From an uncultured Lachnospiraceae bacterium (GTDB taxonomy: Bacteria; Bacillota; Clostridia; Lachnospirales; Lachnospiraceae), in assembly GCA_902796595.1 (NCBI GenBank), contig CADBPM010000031.1, forward strand, positions 1-64,000: 64,000 nucleotides of DNA, read 5' to 3'. Positions 1 to 9,224 of the stretch are shown one piece after another (position 1 is the stretch's first letter; each line of letters begins with the position of its first letter). The notes under the pieces were generated by a model that was given only the letters and a program-made list of their open reading frames with translations, was not told the origin of the DNA and made no database searches. The position numbers and the translations under genes are program-made.

Positions 1-247
1 GCTGTGGTAGCCTTGATGGCCCGCAGCCTCCTTCTTTTTTTGTGAAGGCGACAAGTCAGGAAGCGCGGAGTAAGCTTGCTTGCAATCCTGGCTTTCTGAC
101 TCCCGCTCATCATCGAATGTCCGAAGGGCATGAGATGAAGGCGGTGTTGCCATATCGATTTTAAATCGATGGGATTGGTGGCGGCAAGGCTGACGAACCA
201 CAGCGACAGAGGCTCAGTGTCAACCGGTGAAAAATATCATAATTCAC
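1..247. other. Unassigned left-edge segment, possible gene fragment
   Basis: I recognise no gene here. The stretch looks GC-richer than the AT-rich DNA that follows. Two frames stay open to the window edge: a minus-strand frame starting with ATG at 153 (about 51 codons visible, no obvious ribosome site) and a plus-strand frame ending near 168. Neither resembles a family I know. A 17-bp palindrome with ATCGATTT/AAATCGAT arms lies at about 154-170. It may be the end of a mobile or accessory gene bordering the restriction island. Confidence 0.3.
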
Positions 248-277
248 TTGATAATATTCGCTTTAATGAACTATAAT
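248..277 (+). promoter_or_regulatory. Sigma-A-type promoter for the HTH/restriction locus
   Basis: TTGATA at 248-253 and a perfect TATAAT at 272-277 are separated by 18 bases, about 45 bases upstream of the HTH gene. This is the only good promoter-like pair I see before the restriction-modification genes. Confidence 0.55.
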
Positions 278-323
278 ATTCTTGGTGTTTTATATTGTTC
301 AGATGACCAAGAGGGAACAGATT

Positions 324-524
324 ATGGAATTAATGTCAGTAGCACAAGCAGCAGAAAAATGGGGAATTTCAATGAGAAGAGTACAGATACTTCTCTCACA
401 AGGAAGAATTCCTGGAGCAGTGCGTGTTGGAAGTAATTGGGTGCTTCCGGCTGATGCAGAAAAACCCAGTGATGCCAGGATAAAATCTGGGAAATATATA
501 AAAACGAAAGACAAGGAAAAGTAA
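324..524 (+). CDS. Small helix-turn-helix (excisionase/MerR-like) DNA-binding protein
   Basis: A 66-residue protein with the pattern of small excisionase-type winged HTH proteins: MSVAQAAEKWGIS (helix 1 and turn), RRVQILLSQGRIPGAVRVG (recognition helix) and then SNWVLPADAEKP. The start was placed at ATG 324 because GAGGG lies about nine bases upstream; in-frame upstream starts at 282 (TTG) and 303 (ATG) are less well served. It directly precedes hsdM, so it could regulate the restriction-modification genes or be left from a mobile element. Family known; role inferred. Confidence 0.7.
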   Translation: MELMSVAQAAEKWGISMRRVQILLSQGRIPGAVRVGSNWVLPADAEKPSDARIKSGKYIKTKDKEK

Positions 525-540
525 TAGAATTATTGTATTA

Positions 541-586
541 TGTCCCGTATTTGGGACAGTATATGTGCGACAATATATATGTGCGA
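541..586 (+). promoter_or_regulatory. Inverted repeat and tandem repeats between HTH gene and hsdM
   Basis: TGTCCC (541-546) and GGGACA (553-558) form a small inverted repeat. Two copies of ATATGTGCGA follow at 561-570 and 577-586, a 16-base period. Such repeats beside a small HTH gene are candidate operator sites; no binding evidence can be read from sequence. Confidence 0.35.
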
Positions 587-624
587 GTAGATATGTCCAT
601 AATTCAGAAAGTGAGGATATAAGT

Positions 625-2574
625 TTGGCTTCAGGTGTTAATGTAAAAAAACTAGAGAAAGATCTGTGGGAATCAGCAGATTTACTTCGTGCAGATTCTA
701 AACTGACATCAAATGAATATTGCATGCCGGTATTGGGATTGATCTTTCTTAGATATGCATATAGTAGATTCAAAAAGGTTGAGACAGAGATTTTAAAGGA
801 TCGTCCGGTTCGCAATGGTAGGGTTATGCCGGTAGAGGCTTCTGACTTTGCAGAAAAGAGTGCACTGTATCTACCTGAAATGGCTCAGTATGCCTGGCTT
901 GTAAATCTGCCTGGAGATATATCTGCTTTGAAGCTTAAGGATGTGCAGGGAAATGAAATGACATCTTTAGGTAATGTAGTAAATAATGCCATGGAACTGA
1001 TAGAGCAGCAGTCTGAACAATTAGTAGGTATCTTACCAAAGGAGTATACAAATTTTTCTGATGAGCTTTTATCAGAATTACTTCGTATATTCAATAATAA
1101 TGCCCTTGATGATGTGGGTGGAGATGTTATCGGAAGAATTTATGAGTATTTCTTAAGTAAATTTGCGCCGGCCGTTGCATCTGATGATGGAGTATTCTTT
1201 ACACCGAAGTCTCTTGTAAAGATGATTGTAAACATTCTTGAGCCAAAGGCCGGAACTCTTTTGGATCCTGCCTGTGGTAGTGGTGGAATGTTTGTCCAGA
1301 CCGGTGATTTTGTAAATTCAGAAGGTATGGCAGCTAATAAGACTATGACTTTCTTCGGACAGGAGAAGGTTAGTTATAATGCAAAACTTTGTCTTATGAA
1401 TATGGCGGTACACGGATTAACTGGAAAGATTTTATCCGGTGATGCTGCAAACACTTTTTACCATGATGCCCATAACCTTGAAGGTAAATGTAATTATGTC
1501 ATGGCAAATCCGCCTTTTAATGTAGATAAGGTAAAGGCAGAGTCCGCAGAATCTGCAAAAAGATTGCCTTTTGGTATGCCGGGTGTGAATAAGAAAAAGG
1601 AAATTGGTAATGCTAATTATCTCTGGATTTCATATTTTTATTCTTATCTGAAAGAGGCCGGAAGAGCCGGATTTGTTATGGCTTCATCTGCTACTGACAG
1701 TCAGGGCAAGGATAAAGATATTAGAGAGAAGCTTATTAAGACCGGCCATGTTGATGCTATGATCAGCGTTGGCAATAATTTCTTCTACACGAAGAGTTTG
1801 CCATGTACATTATGGTTCTTTGATAGAGGGAAGAAAGCAGAACTTCAGGATAAAATACTGTTTATCGATGCACGTAATTATTTTACGGTTGTGGATCGTA
1901 CACTGAATGAGTGGAGCGAGTGGCAGCTTAAGAATCTAAATGCCATTGTATGGCTTTATCGTGGCGAAATTGATAAGTATAAGAAGCTTCTTAATGATTA
2001 TTACAGTGCTTTTGAAAATTATCAGACCTATGACTGGGATAAAGATTCTGCCGATTCCTATGTCGTTGAAAATGAAGATGAAAAGCTTAGCAGTATTTTA
2101 ACAACGAGAAAGCCGTTTGAGACAATCAGAGAAGAACTTAAGGCATATATCAAGGAACAGCGTGCCAAAGCAAAAGCTGCTGCTAGCTCTGCGGACAAAA
2201 AGAATAAGAAAAAAGTACAAAGTGATTGGGATGAAAGAATTACGTGGCTAACCCATATTGGAACAGCTGTAAAAGAGGCTTGTTGGCTTTATGAAAAATT
2301 TGGAGCAGGTGAATATAAGGATGTTCCCGGTTTGTGCAAAATAGCATTTACAACGGATGATGCAAAAGGTTCCGCTACAGATGCTATCAGTACAGAAGAA
2401 AAGGGCTGGTCTCTGACTCCCGGTGCTTACGTCGGTGTTGCACCTGTAGAGGATGACGGCGTTGATTTCGAAGAGCGAATGACAGAAATACATAAGGAAT
2501 TATTGTCGCTTCAATCGGAATCCAATGATTTGATGGATATTATCTCTGCAAACATGAAGGAGATGGGACTATGA
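625..2574 (+). CDS. hsdM: Type I restriction-modification DNA methyltransferase subunit HsdM
   Basis: N6-adenine methyltransferase subunit of a type I R-M complex (M2S, or R2M2S with HsdR). The helical N-terminal domain (LEKDLWESADLLR) is followed by the SAM-binding motif DPACGSGG at about residue 215 and the catalytic NPPF at about 295, both intact. TTG at 625 is preferred because GTGAGG lies eight bases upstream and family homology begins at that point; an in-frame GTG at 565 would add 20 unrelated residues. Length 649 aa, slightly long for the family. It overlaps the next gene by ATGA, indicating translational coupling. Confidence 0.93.
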   Translation: MASGVNVKKLEKDLWESADLLRADSKLTSNEYCMPVLGLIFLRYAYSRFKKVETEILKDRPVRNGRVMPVEASDFAEKSALYLPEMAQYAWLVNLPGDISALKLKDVQGNEMTSLGNVVNNAMELIEQQSEQLVGILPKEYTNFSDELLSELLRIFNNNALDDVGGDVIGRIYEYFLSKFAPAVASDDGVFFTPKSLVKMIVNILEPKAGTLLDPACGSGGMFVQTGDFVNSEGMAANKTMTFFGQEKVSYNAKLCLMNMAVHGLTGKILSGDAANTFYHDAHNLEGKCNYVMANPPFNVDKVKAESAESAKRLPFGMPGVNKKKEIGNANYLWISYFYSYLKEAGRAGFVMASSATDSQGKDKDIREKLIKTGHVDAMISVGNNFFYTKSLPCTLWFFDRGKKAELQDKILFIDARNYFTVVDRTLNEWSEWQLKNLNAIVWLYRGEIDKYKKLLNDYYSAFENYQTYDWDKDSADSYVVENEDEKLSSILTTRKPFETIREELKAYIKEQRAKAKAAASSADKKNKKKVQSDWDERITWLTHIGTAVKEACWLYEKFGAGEYKDVPGLCKIAFTTDDAKGSATDAISTEEKGWSLTPGAYVGVAPVEDDGVDFEERMTEIHKELLSLQSESNDLMDIISANMKEMGL

Positions 2575-3734
2575 GTAAGAATGAAATTAATGAAAAATAC
2601 GATGTAGCGGTAGAAGAAATAAAGACTGCGATTTTGCAGAGCCAGTATACGGCTTCAAAGGCTGTAAATAGCACTCAGTTGGCTCTGTATTACGGTATAG
2701 GACAGTATATTTCTGTGAATTCAAGGGATGGATTCTGGGGAACTGGTGCGCTTGCGTATATCAGTGAAAAGCTCAAACGACAGTTGCCTGGGCTTAGAGG
2801 TTTTTCAGAAACGTCCATGAAGAAGATGCGTACATTTTATGAGGAATGGGCTGTACTTGATGATTCAGAAAGCAAATCGTCCGTTACAACGGACGATTTG
2901 GGTGAGAAAATGTTGTCGGAAGATAATGGTGAAACGCAATTGCAAATTCGTCCGTTACAACGAACGATTTCCAATAATTTCTCTGTTTAGGAATTTTTGG
3001 CAGTTCCGTTTACGCATCATTACACAATACTTTCACAGGTAAAAGAGCAGGAAGCCAGAGCATATTATATTCGACTGTGCGCAAATGAGCATCTTTCAGT
3101 GGATGCTTTGGAAAAAGCCATCAAAAACGATGAGTATAGTCATAAAGGTGCGCTCCCTAATAATTTTGATGATAGGATTCCATCATCAAAGCTGGCAAGA
3201 AAAGCAGTTATGGCTTTTAAGGATGAGTATTTTCTTGATTTCATCAATACGGAAGAAATCGGGATTCGAGATGAGGAAGATATTGATGAGCGTGTTGTAG
3301 AAAATGCCATTGTTCATAATATTAAAGAGTTTATTATGACCTTTGGCAGGGATTTTACATTCGTAGGAAATCAATACCATTTAGAAGTATTTGGAAAAGA
3401 TCATTATTCTGACTTGCTTTTCTTTAACAGGGAATTAAATTGCCTCGTTGCTGTAGAGCTAAAAACAGGAGCTTTTAAGCCTGCCTATCTTGGTCAGCTT
3501 ACAACCTATCTTCGTATTTTGGATGATCAGGTAAAGAAGGATCACGAGAATCCTTCTATCGGTATTGTTTTATGTAAAAGTGCAGATAAAGAATATGTTG
3601 AATATGTAATTCAGGATTACGAAAAGCCAATGGGTGTTGCTACATATACATTGCCGGAAGAGATGCCAGAGAAATTAAGAAATGCTCTGCCGGATATTGA
3701 GGCGTTAAGAAAAATCCTTACAAAAAGTGAATAG
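2571..3734 (+). pseudogene. DUF1016 (YhcG-like, PD-(D/E)xK) nuclease-family gene split by an in-frame TAG
   Basis: The two halves are in the same frame. The N-terminal part (QSQYTASKAVNSTQLALYYGIGQYIS) is the DUF1016 N-terminal domain. The C-terminal part (FLAVPFTHHYTILSQVKEQE, then DLLFFNRELNCLVAVELKTG) is the nuclease-like domain with a D...ExK-type core. They are separated only by TAG at 2988-2990, which sits inside the normally continuous linker just before FTHH. CAG (Gln) to TAG is the simplest explanation. DUF1016 genes often sit between hsdM and hsdS; their role is not well established. No good start and ribosome site follow the stop, so the second half is probably not made well. Confidence 0.8.
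2873..2900 (+). repeat. Perfect coding palindrome, 13-bp arms
   Basis: Arms 2873-2885 and 2888-2900 are exact reverse complements separated by AC. A degenerate second copy lies at about 2943-2970 and shares CCGTTACAACG. Both fall inside the variable linker of the DUF1016 gene. Confidence 0.8.
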
Positions 3735-3853
3735 GATAACGTGCATCGATATGAGAAAGAATTTTGACCATGCTGTGGTCAAAATTTGTGGGGACGAAGA
3801 ATATTGACAACAGCGTTGTCAAAATCTGAATTGATAAAGGACGTAATATTAGA
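3735..3853 (+). other. Intergenic segment with two inverted repeats before hsdS
   Basis: Contains AATTTTGACCA...TGGTCAAAATT (11-bp arms, 5-base spacer) and a related TTGACAAC...GTTGTCAA (8-bp arms, 3-base spacer). The start region can be read as MRKNFDHAVVKIC before a stop, suggesting either a dead small ORF or operator-like sites. No T-tract follows, so these are not simple terminators. The hsdS ribosome site AAGGACG is at the right end. Confidence 0.5.
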
Positions 3854-5041
3854 ATGGTTTTAAATAAGTATAAATTACAAGATTGCTGTTTAAGCATTTC
3901 TGATGGAGACCATCAACCACCTCCAAAAGCGGAAAGAGGGATACCCTTTGTAACAATTTCAAATATTGATAGCTCAAATCAATTTGATTTTAATGGAGCT
4001 ATGCATGTGCCACAAGATTATTATGACGGTCTTGATGATAAAAGAAAGCCAAGAGAAAAGGATATTTTGTACTCAGTTGTTGGCTCATTTGGTATACCCG
4101 TTTATATGAAAGAAGAAAAAGAATTTGTTTTTCAAAGGCATATTGCGATTCTAAGACCCGATGAGGAAAAGATTGTTCCCAAATATTTGTATTACACGAT
4201 GCTGAGCAAGGATTTTTATGCTAAAGCAGATGCTGCGGCAGTTGGTGCAGCGCAGAGAACGGTAAGCCTTACTGCGTTAAGGAATATGGAAATTTCAATT
4301 CCTGATTACGACGTTCAAGTTAAGATTGCAAATGTGCTTTCTGCATATGATGACCTGATTGAAAACAATCAGAAGCAGATAAAACTTCTTGAAGAGGCGG
4401 CACAGCGCCTTTATAAGGAGTGGTTTGTTGATTTACATTTTCCTGGTTATGAGAATACCAAGATTGTTGACGGCATACCTGAAGGATGGAAAAAATGTGC
4501 AATATCTACTTTAGGTGAATTTATTAATGGTTTTGCATTTAAACCATCAGATTGGAGTACTAACGGAAAACCAATCATAAAAATTAAAGAAATGGGAAAC
4601 GGAATAACTAGCGATACACCGAGAAACGATGGAAGTAGAGTCCCGGATAAGTATTTGGTAAAGACAGGAGATGTTCTTTTTTCTTGGTCTGCTACATTAA
4701 TGGTTATGATTTGGAATCAAGAAGAAGCTTGGCTTAATCAACATATATTTAAGGTTATACCAGCGGAGGGGATAGCGAGAGAGTTTGTCTTGCAATCAAT
4801 CCGTTCTACTATTGAATTGTTTAGGAATTTAACTACAGGTTCGACAATGAAGCATATTCAGAGAGGAAAGTTGGATCAAGTTTACATAGGAGTTCCTGAT
4901 TGTATACTGATGGGAAAATATCAGAGCGTTTCCGAGCCGATAAGAGAACAAATATTGAGGCTTTCATCAATGAATACAGGATTGATAGAGGCGCGTGATC
5001 GACTTCTTCCAAAACTTATGTCAGGAGAAATCGAAGTATAG
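3854..5041 (+). CDS. hsdS: Type I restriction-modification specificity subunit HsdS
   Basis: Determines the DNA sequence recognised by the HsdM/HsdR complex. Architecture: target-recognition domain 1 (about 1-165), a conserved helical spacer (VLSAYDDLIENNQKQIKLLE), target-recognition domain 2 (about 205-365) and a C-terminal helix ending DRLLPKLMSGEIEV. Length (395 aa) is normal and the frame is intact. The two recognition halves differ, so the target should be a bipartite asymmetric site. Good ribosome site about ten bases before ATG. Together with HsdM this should suffice for modification. Confidence 0.92.
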   Translation: MVLNKYKLQDCCLSISDGDHQPPPKAERGIPFVTISNIDSSNQFDFNGAMHVPQDYYDGLDDKRKPREKDILYSVVGSFGIPVYMKEEKEFVFQRHIAILRPDEEKIVPKYLYYTMLSKDFYAKADAAAVGAAQRTVSLTALRNMEISIPDYDVQVKIANVLSAYDDLIENNQKQIKLLEEAAQRLYKEWFVDLHFPGYENTKIVDGIPEGWKKCAISTLGEFINGFAFKPSDWSTNGKPIIKIKEMGNGITSDTPRNDGSRVPDKYLVKTGDVLFSWSATLMVMIWNQEEAWLNQHIFKVIPAEGIAREFVLQSIRSTIELFRNLTTGSTMKHIQRGKLDQVYIGVPDCILMGKYQSVSEPIREQILRLSSMNTGLIEARDRLLPKLMSGEIEV

Positions 5042-5063
5042 TAATTATAAAGGGGGACTATTT

Positions 5064-8000
5064 ATGAGCTACGATTACTCAGAAAATATACTTGTCCAGG
5101 AAGCATCCGGCACGTTACTCCATGATGAGTTGGACTGAGATGTTCAGTTAGCATACGACAAAGAAGTGCTTGGAGAAGATGGCACATTTGGCCGTATGTC
5201 TTATAAGGAAATCTTACTGGAAAGATACGTCCGTAAGGCTTTAAAGACATTAAATGACTGGATTACAGATTTACAGATCGATGAGGCAGTAAAGGTATTG
5301 GAAGAGAGATTGTCCACTGCTTCGTTGCTACAGATAAATGAAGAAAAGTATGATTTAATCCGTAATGGCATTCCGGTGACAGTGAAAAAACCAGATGGCA
5401 CTACAGAAGAAAAACGTGCGTCCGTGATTGATTTTAAACATCCGCTTAATCAGGAATGGAATTATTTTCTTGCGCTTAAGGAACTTAAAATTGATGGTAA
5501 TTATCATCATCGTAGAACAGATATTGTAGGCTTTGTAAACGGAATCCCCCTTCTGTTTGTTGAACTTAAGAAGAATACAGTAGATGTTGAGAATGCATAT
5601 ACGGATAATTACACAGATTATTTGGATACCATCCCGCAGCTTTTTTATTACAATGCTTTTTTGATGCTATCCAATGGTGTTGAGGCAAAGGTTGGAACAC
5701 TGGGAAGTAAATTTGAATTCTTCCATGAATGGAAACGATTGAAGGAATCTGATGAGGGAAATGTTGCTCTTGAGACAATGCTTCGAGGAATCTGTAATAA
5801 AGAAAATTTCTTGGATTTGCTGGAGAACTTTATCCTGTTTGATCATTCAGATGGAAAGAGTGTAAAAATATTAGCCAGAAACCACCAGTATCTCGGGGTA
5901 AATGAGGCTATAAAAGCTTATAAGGATAGAGAACTAAGAAACGGAAAGCTTGGCGTATTCTGGCATACACAAGGCTCTGGAAAGAGTTATTCCATGGTTT
6001 TCCTGGCTCAAAAAATCAGAAGAAAATTTGCCGGTTCTCCTACATTTCTTGTGCTTACAGACAGAGAAGAATTGAATCGGCAGATTAGTGATACCTTTGA
6101 AAACTGCGGACTATTAGGCGGAGTAAAGGCATCAAAATTCATAGCTTCCAGTGGCGAAGATTTGATAAACAAGTTAAAAGGGAATCCGAGCTTTATTTTC
6201 TCATTGATACATAAGTTTAATCAGCCAGGAGTTGAGCCGATTTATCCGGATCATGACATTATCATTATGTCGGATGAAGCGCATAGAACGCAAAATGGAA
6301 TCTATGCAGAAAATATGGATCGTTTGCTTCCAACGGCTTCCAAGATTGGATTTACAGGAACGCCCCTTTTGACAAACGATAATATTACAGAGCGTACATT
6401 TGGTGGATACATTTCTATCTACGATTTCAAGAGAGCCGTAGATGACGGTGCTACTGTGCCTCTTTATTATGAAAACCGTGGAGAAAAGCTGGGAGATTTA
6501 AATAATCCGGAAATTAATGACAAGATTTTGGATGCTATCGAAGCGGCGGATCTTGACCCAGAGCAGCAGGATAAATTAGAAAATGAATTTAAGAAAGAAA
6601 TACATCTGCTTACCGCAGAACCACGATTAGATGAAATCGCCAGAGATTTTGTGAAGCATTATTCTGATTTGTGGACAAGTGGCAAGGCTATGTTTGTGTG
6701 TCTTAATAAAGTGACCTGTGTTCGTATGTATGATCTCGTTCAGGATTATTGGAAAAAAGAAATAGCCGAGGTTGAAAAAGAACTTAAAAATGCATCCCAA
6801 CAGGAGGCATTGGAACTTCAGAAAAAACTTAAATGGATGAAGGAAACGGAAATGGCTGTGGTGATCAGTCAGGAACAAAACGAGATTCAGACATTTAAGA
6901 AGTGGAAATTGGATATCATGCCTCATCGTAAAAAGATGATGGACAGGGAGCTTGATAAAGAATTTAAGGATGCTAAGAATCCTCTTAGAGTTGTATTTGT
7001 CTGTGCAATGTGGCTCACCGGATTCGACGTAAAATGTCTGTCATGCTTATATCTTGATAAGCCGTTGAAGGCTCATACTTTGATGCAGACCATTGCCAGA
7101 GCGAATCGCGTGGCTGAGGGTAAGAGTAATGGTCTGATCGTTGATTATATTGGTATTGTGAAAGCATTACGTAAAGCACTTGCGGATTACACTGCCAATA
7201 AGGGTGGAGGAAGTATAGAGCCTACAGTAGACAAGGATGAATTAATCGCTCGTGTGCATGAGATTATTACAGAATCTGAGAATTTCCTTGATGAGCATGG
7301 ATTCTCGTTGGAGTCATTGATTAATGCTCCGCAAGGAACCTTTGAACAGTTATCTTTGATTCAGGATGCGGAAAATGCTTTATATGAATCCATTGAAACA
7401 AAGAAGACATTTGAAGCCTATGCATCTGAATTGGATAGGCTTTCAAAATATCTTAACCGTGAAGATATTGATAAGGGGACAAGGGAACATAAGGATGCCA
7501 TAATTGCTATTTATATGGCATTGCAGAGAAAGCGTAAACACACGGATAATACGGACTTGATGGTTCAGATTAATGGAATCATTAATGATTATGTTACCGT
7601 TGAAAAATCATCTGCGGCAGATGAACCGGCAAAGAAATTTGATATCAGCGGCATAGATTTTGACATTCTTGTAAGGGAATTTTCAAATAAGCGTAAGAAT
7701 TTGGTTATGCACGATTTGACAGACCTTATAGAGATTCGCCTGGAAAACATGGTGCGTAGCAATCCGCAAAGGGCTGATTATCTTTTGAAATATAATGAGC
7801 TGATTGCTGCATACAACAGTGAGCAGGATAGAGCAACTATAGAAAAGACGTTCCAGGACTTGATGGATTTGGCAAAATCCATGGATGAAGAACAACAGCG
7901 TTATGTGCGTGAAGGCTTTACCAGTGATGAAGAGCTTTCAATATATGATTTGCTTTTTTCAGAGAATCTGTCGAAACAGGATATCAAGGCAATAAAGAAG

Positions 8001-8210
8001 GTTTCGGTAGACCTTTTGTCAAAGATTAAAGATAAGATTGCAGAACTTGATCACTGGACAGATAAGCAGGAAACCAAGGCTGTTGTTGATAATCTTATCA
8101 GAGATACTTTGTGGGCAGAGCTGCCGGAATCATATTCTGAAGTGGCAATTTCAACATACAGGCAGAAGATATATGAGTATGTTTATTTAAGATATGGTGG
8201 AGCGGCATAA
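5064..8210 (+). pseudogene. hsdR: Type I restriction endonuclease subunit HsdR with in-frame TGA at codon 25
   Basis: The reading frame from ATG 5064 (AAGGGGG just upstream) gives MSYDYSENILVQEASGTLLHDELD, a TGA at 5136-5138, then DVQLAYDKEVLGEDGTFGR. This matches the usual HsdR N-terminus, where a Trp sits at the stop (TGG to TGA). All catalytic parts follow: DIVGF...LLFVELKK nuclease core, Walker A QGSGKS, DEAHRTQ, FTGTP and the helicase motif QTIARANR. Reinitiation at GTG 5166 or ATG 5196 would give a protein of about 1,005-1,015 aa lacking only the extreme N-terminus, so activity is uncertain rather than excluded. TGA is an ordinary stop elsewhere in the window. Confidence 0.85.
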
Positions 8211-8240
8211 CGGTAGTAAAAGCATAAAAGGGAGGGTAAA

Positions 8241-9023
8241 ATGAATGCGCAAATATTAACGGGAACACTGATTCCTTTCATTGGGACAGCAGGGGGCGCG
8301 GCGATGGTGTACCTTATGCGGGGGCAGCTAAAGGAAAATACAACAAAGGCATTGCAGGGCTTTGCTGCAGGAGTCATGGTTTCTGCGTCATTTTTTTCAT
8401 TGCTTATCCCTTCAATAGAACAGTCGGAATCAATGGGAAAGCTGTCATTTATTCCTGCGGTGGTTGGTTTTCTTCTTGGTGTTGCCTTTTTGCTTATACT
8501 AGATGAAATAATACCTCATCTGCACATGAATTCTGATGTCCCTGAAGGACGTAAAACTAATCTGAAAAAGACAACAATGATGGTTCTGGCGGTCACACTT
8601 CATAACATACCGGAAGGCATGTCGGTTGGAGCAGTCTATGCAGGCTGGCTTTACGGAGGTGGGAGTATAACTGCATCAGCCGCCCTTGTTATGGCAATAG
8701 GTATTGCTATACAGAATTTTCCTGAAGGAGCAATTATATCAATGCCTCTTTATGCACAGGGTGAAAGCAAAACGAGGGCTTTTGCTTCTGGAGCATTATC
8801 AGGCGCAGTTGAGCCGATAGGGACTATTGTCACGATTATGCTTGCAGGACTAATTGTTCCATTTCTGCCGTATCTCTTAAGCTTTGCTGCCGGAGCCATG
8901 ATGTACGTGGTGGTTGAAGAACTGGTTCCTGAGATGTCGGCAGGTGAGCATAGTAATGTATCAACAGTAATGTTTGCAATAGGTATGGCAGTTATGCTAG
9001 CGCTCGACGTCGGGCTTGGGTAA
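8241..9023 (+). CDS. ZIP-family divalent metal transporter
   Basis: A 260-residue integral membrane protein of the ZIP/ZupT family, importing zinc or related divalent cations. The two signature metal-binding segments are HNIPEG (residues 121-126) and QNFPEG (158-163) in transmembrane helices 4 and 5; seven to eight hydrophobic segments are visible. GGGAGGG precedes ATG with good spacing. It begins 30 bases after hsdR, at the point where accessory DNA seems to end. Metal specificity cannot be read from sequence. Confidence 0.9.
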   Translation: MNAQILTGTLIPFIGTAGGAAMVYLMRGQLKENTTKALQGFAAGVMVSASFFSLLIPSIEQSESMGKLSFIPAVVGFLLGVAFLLILDEIIPHLHMNSDVPEGRKTNLKKTTMMVLAVTLHNIPEGMSVGAVYAGWLYGGGSITASAALVMAIGIAIQNFPEGAIISMPLYAQGESKTRAFASGALSGAVEPIGTIVTIMLAGLIVPFLPYLLSFAAGAMMYVVVEELVPEMSAGEHSNVSTVMFAIGMAVMLALDVGLG

Positions 9024-9029
9024 ATAAAT

Positions 9030-9180
9030 GTAGGTTGATAAGAGCATTCAGTAGGTTCTGTAAGTGACGGGAGTAAATTCCTTTACTAAATGCGAAAGTT
9101 CTTCTGATGACAGATCAGTTGTTTTAATCGTGGTCTAGGAAGCAAGAAGCTCCGAGGCTTTAGCCTCATTGGTAGTTCAC
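9030..9180 (+). ncRNA. Orphan TnpB-type omega-RNA / IS605-family right-end remnant
   Basis: The stretch GTCTAGGAAGCAAGAAGCTC, followed by a GAGGC-TTTA-GCCTC hairpin and then TTGGTAGTTCAC, matches the 3' end of omega-RNAs found at the right end of IS200/IS605-family tnpB elements in Clostridia. No tnpA or tnpB frame exists nearby, so this is a decayed or solo end. If still transcribed, the bases after TTCAC (the first codons of the next gene's longer frame) would lie in the guide position. Recognition is by remembered sequence pattern; the left boundary is approximate. Confidence 0.68.
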
Positions 9181-9224
9181 AGATGAAAGAATTGAGATTC
9201 TTGATACAAAATATGGGGGCGCAA

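Noticed and set aside
396-815. Reverse-strand ORF of 139 codons
   Set aside because: It lies opposite the HTH gene and hsdM, has no ribosome site and no family resemblance; a shadow frame. The same holds for most other long opposite-strand frames, for example 12249-12815 and 49594-50088.
2988-2990. TAG as a recoded sense codon (for example pyrrolysine) in the DUF1016 gene
   Set aside because: TAG ends other genes in the window (hsdS and the DUF1016 gene itself), and no methylamine genes are present.
5136-5138. TGA read as tryptophan (alternative genetic code) in hsdR
   Set aside because: Many intact genes here end with TGA (hsdM, topB, secDF, DUF4250), so TGA is a normal stop.
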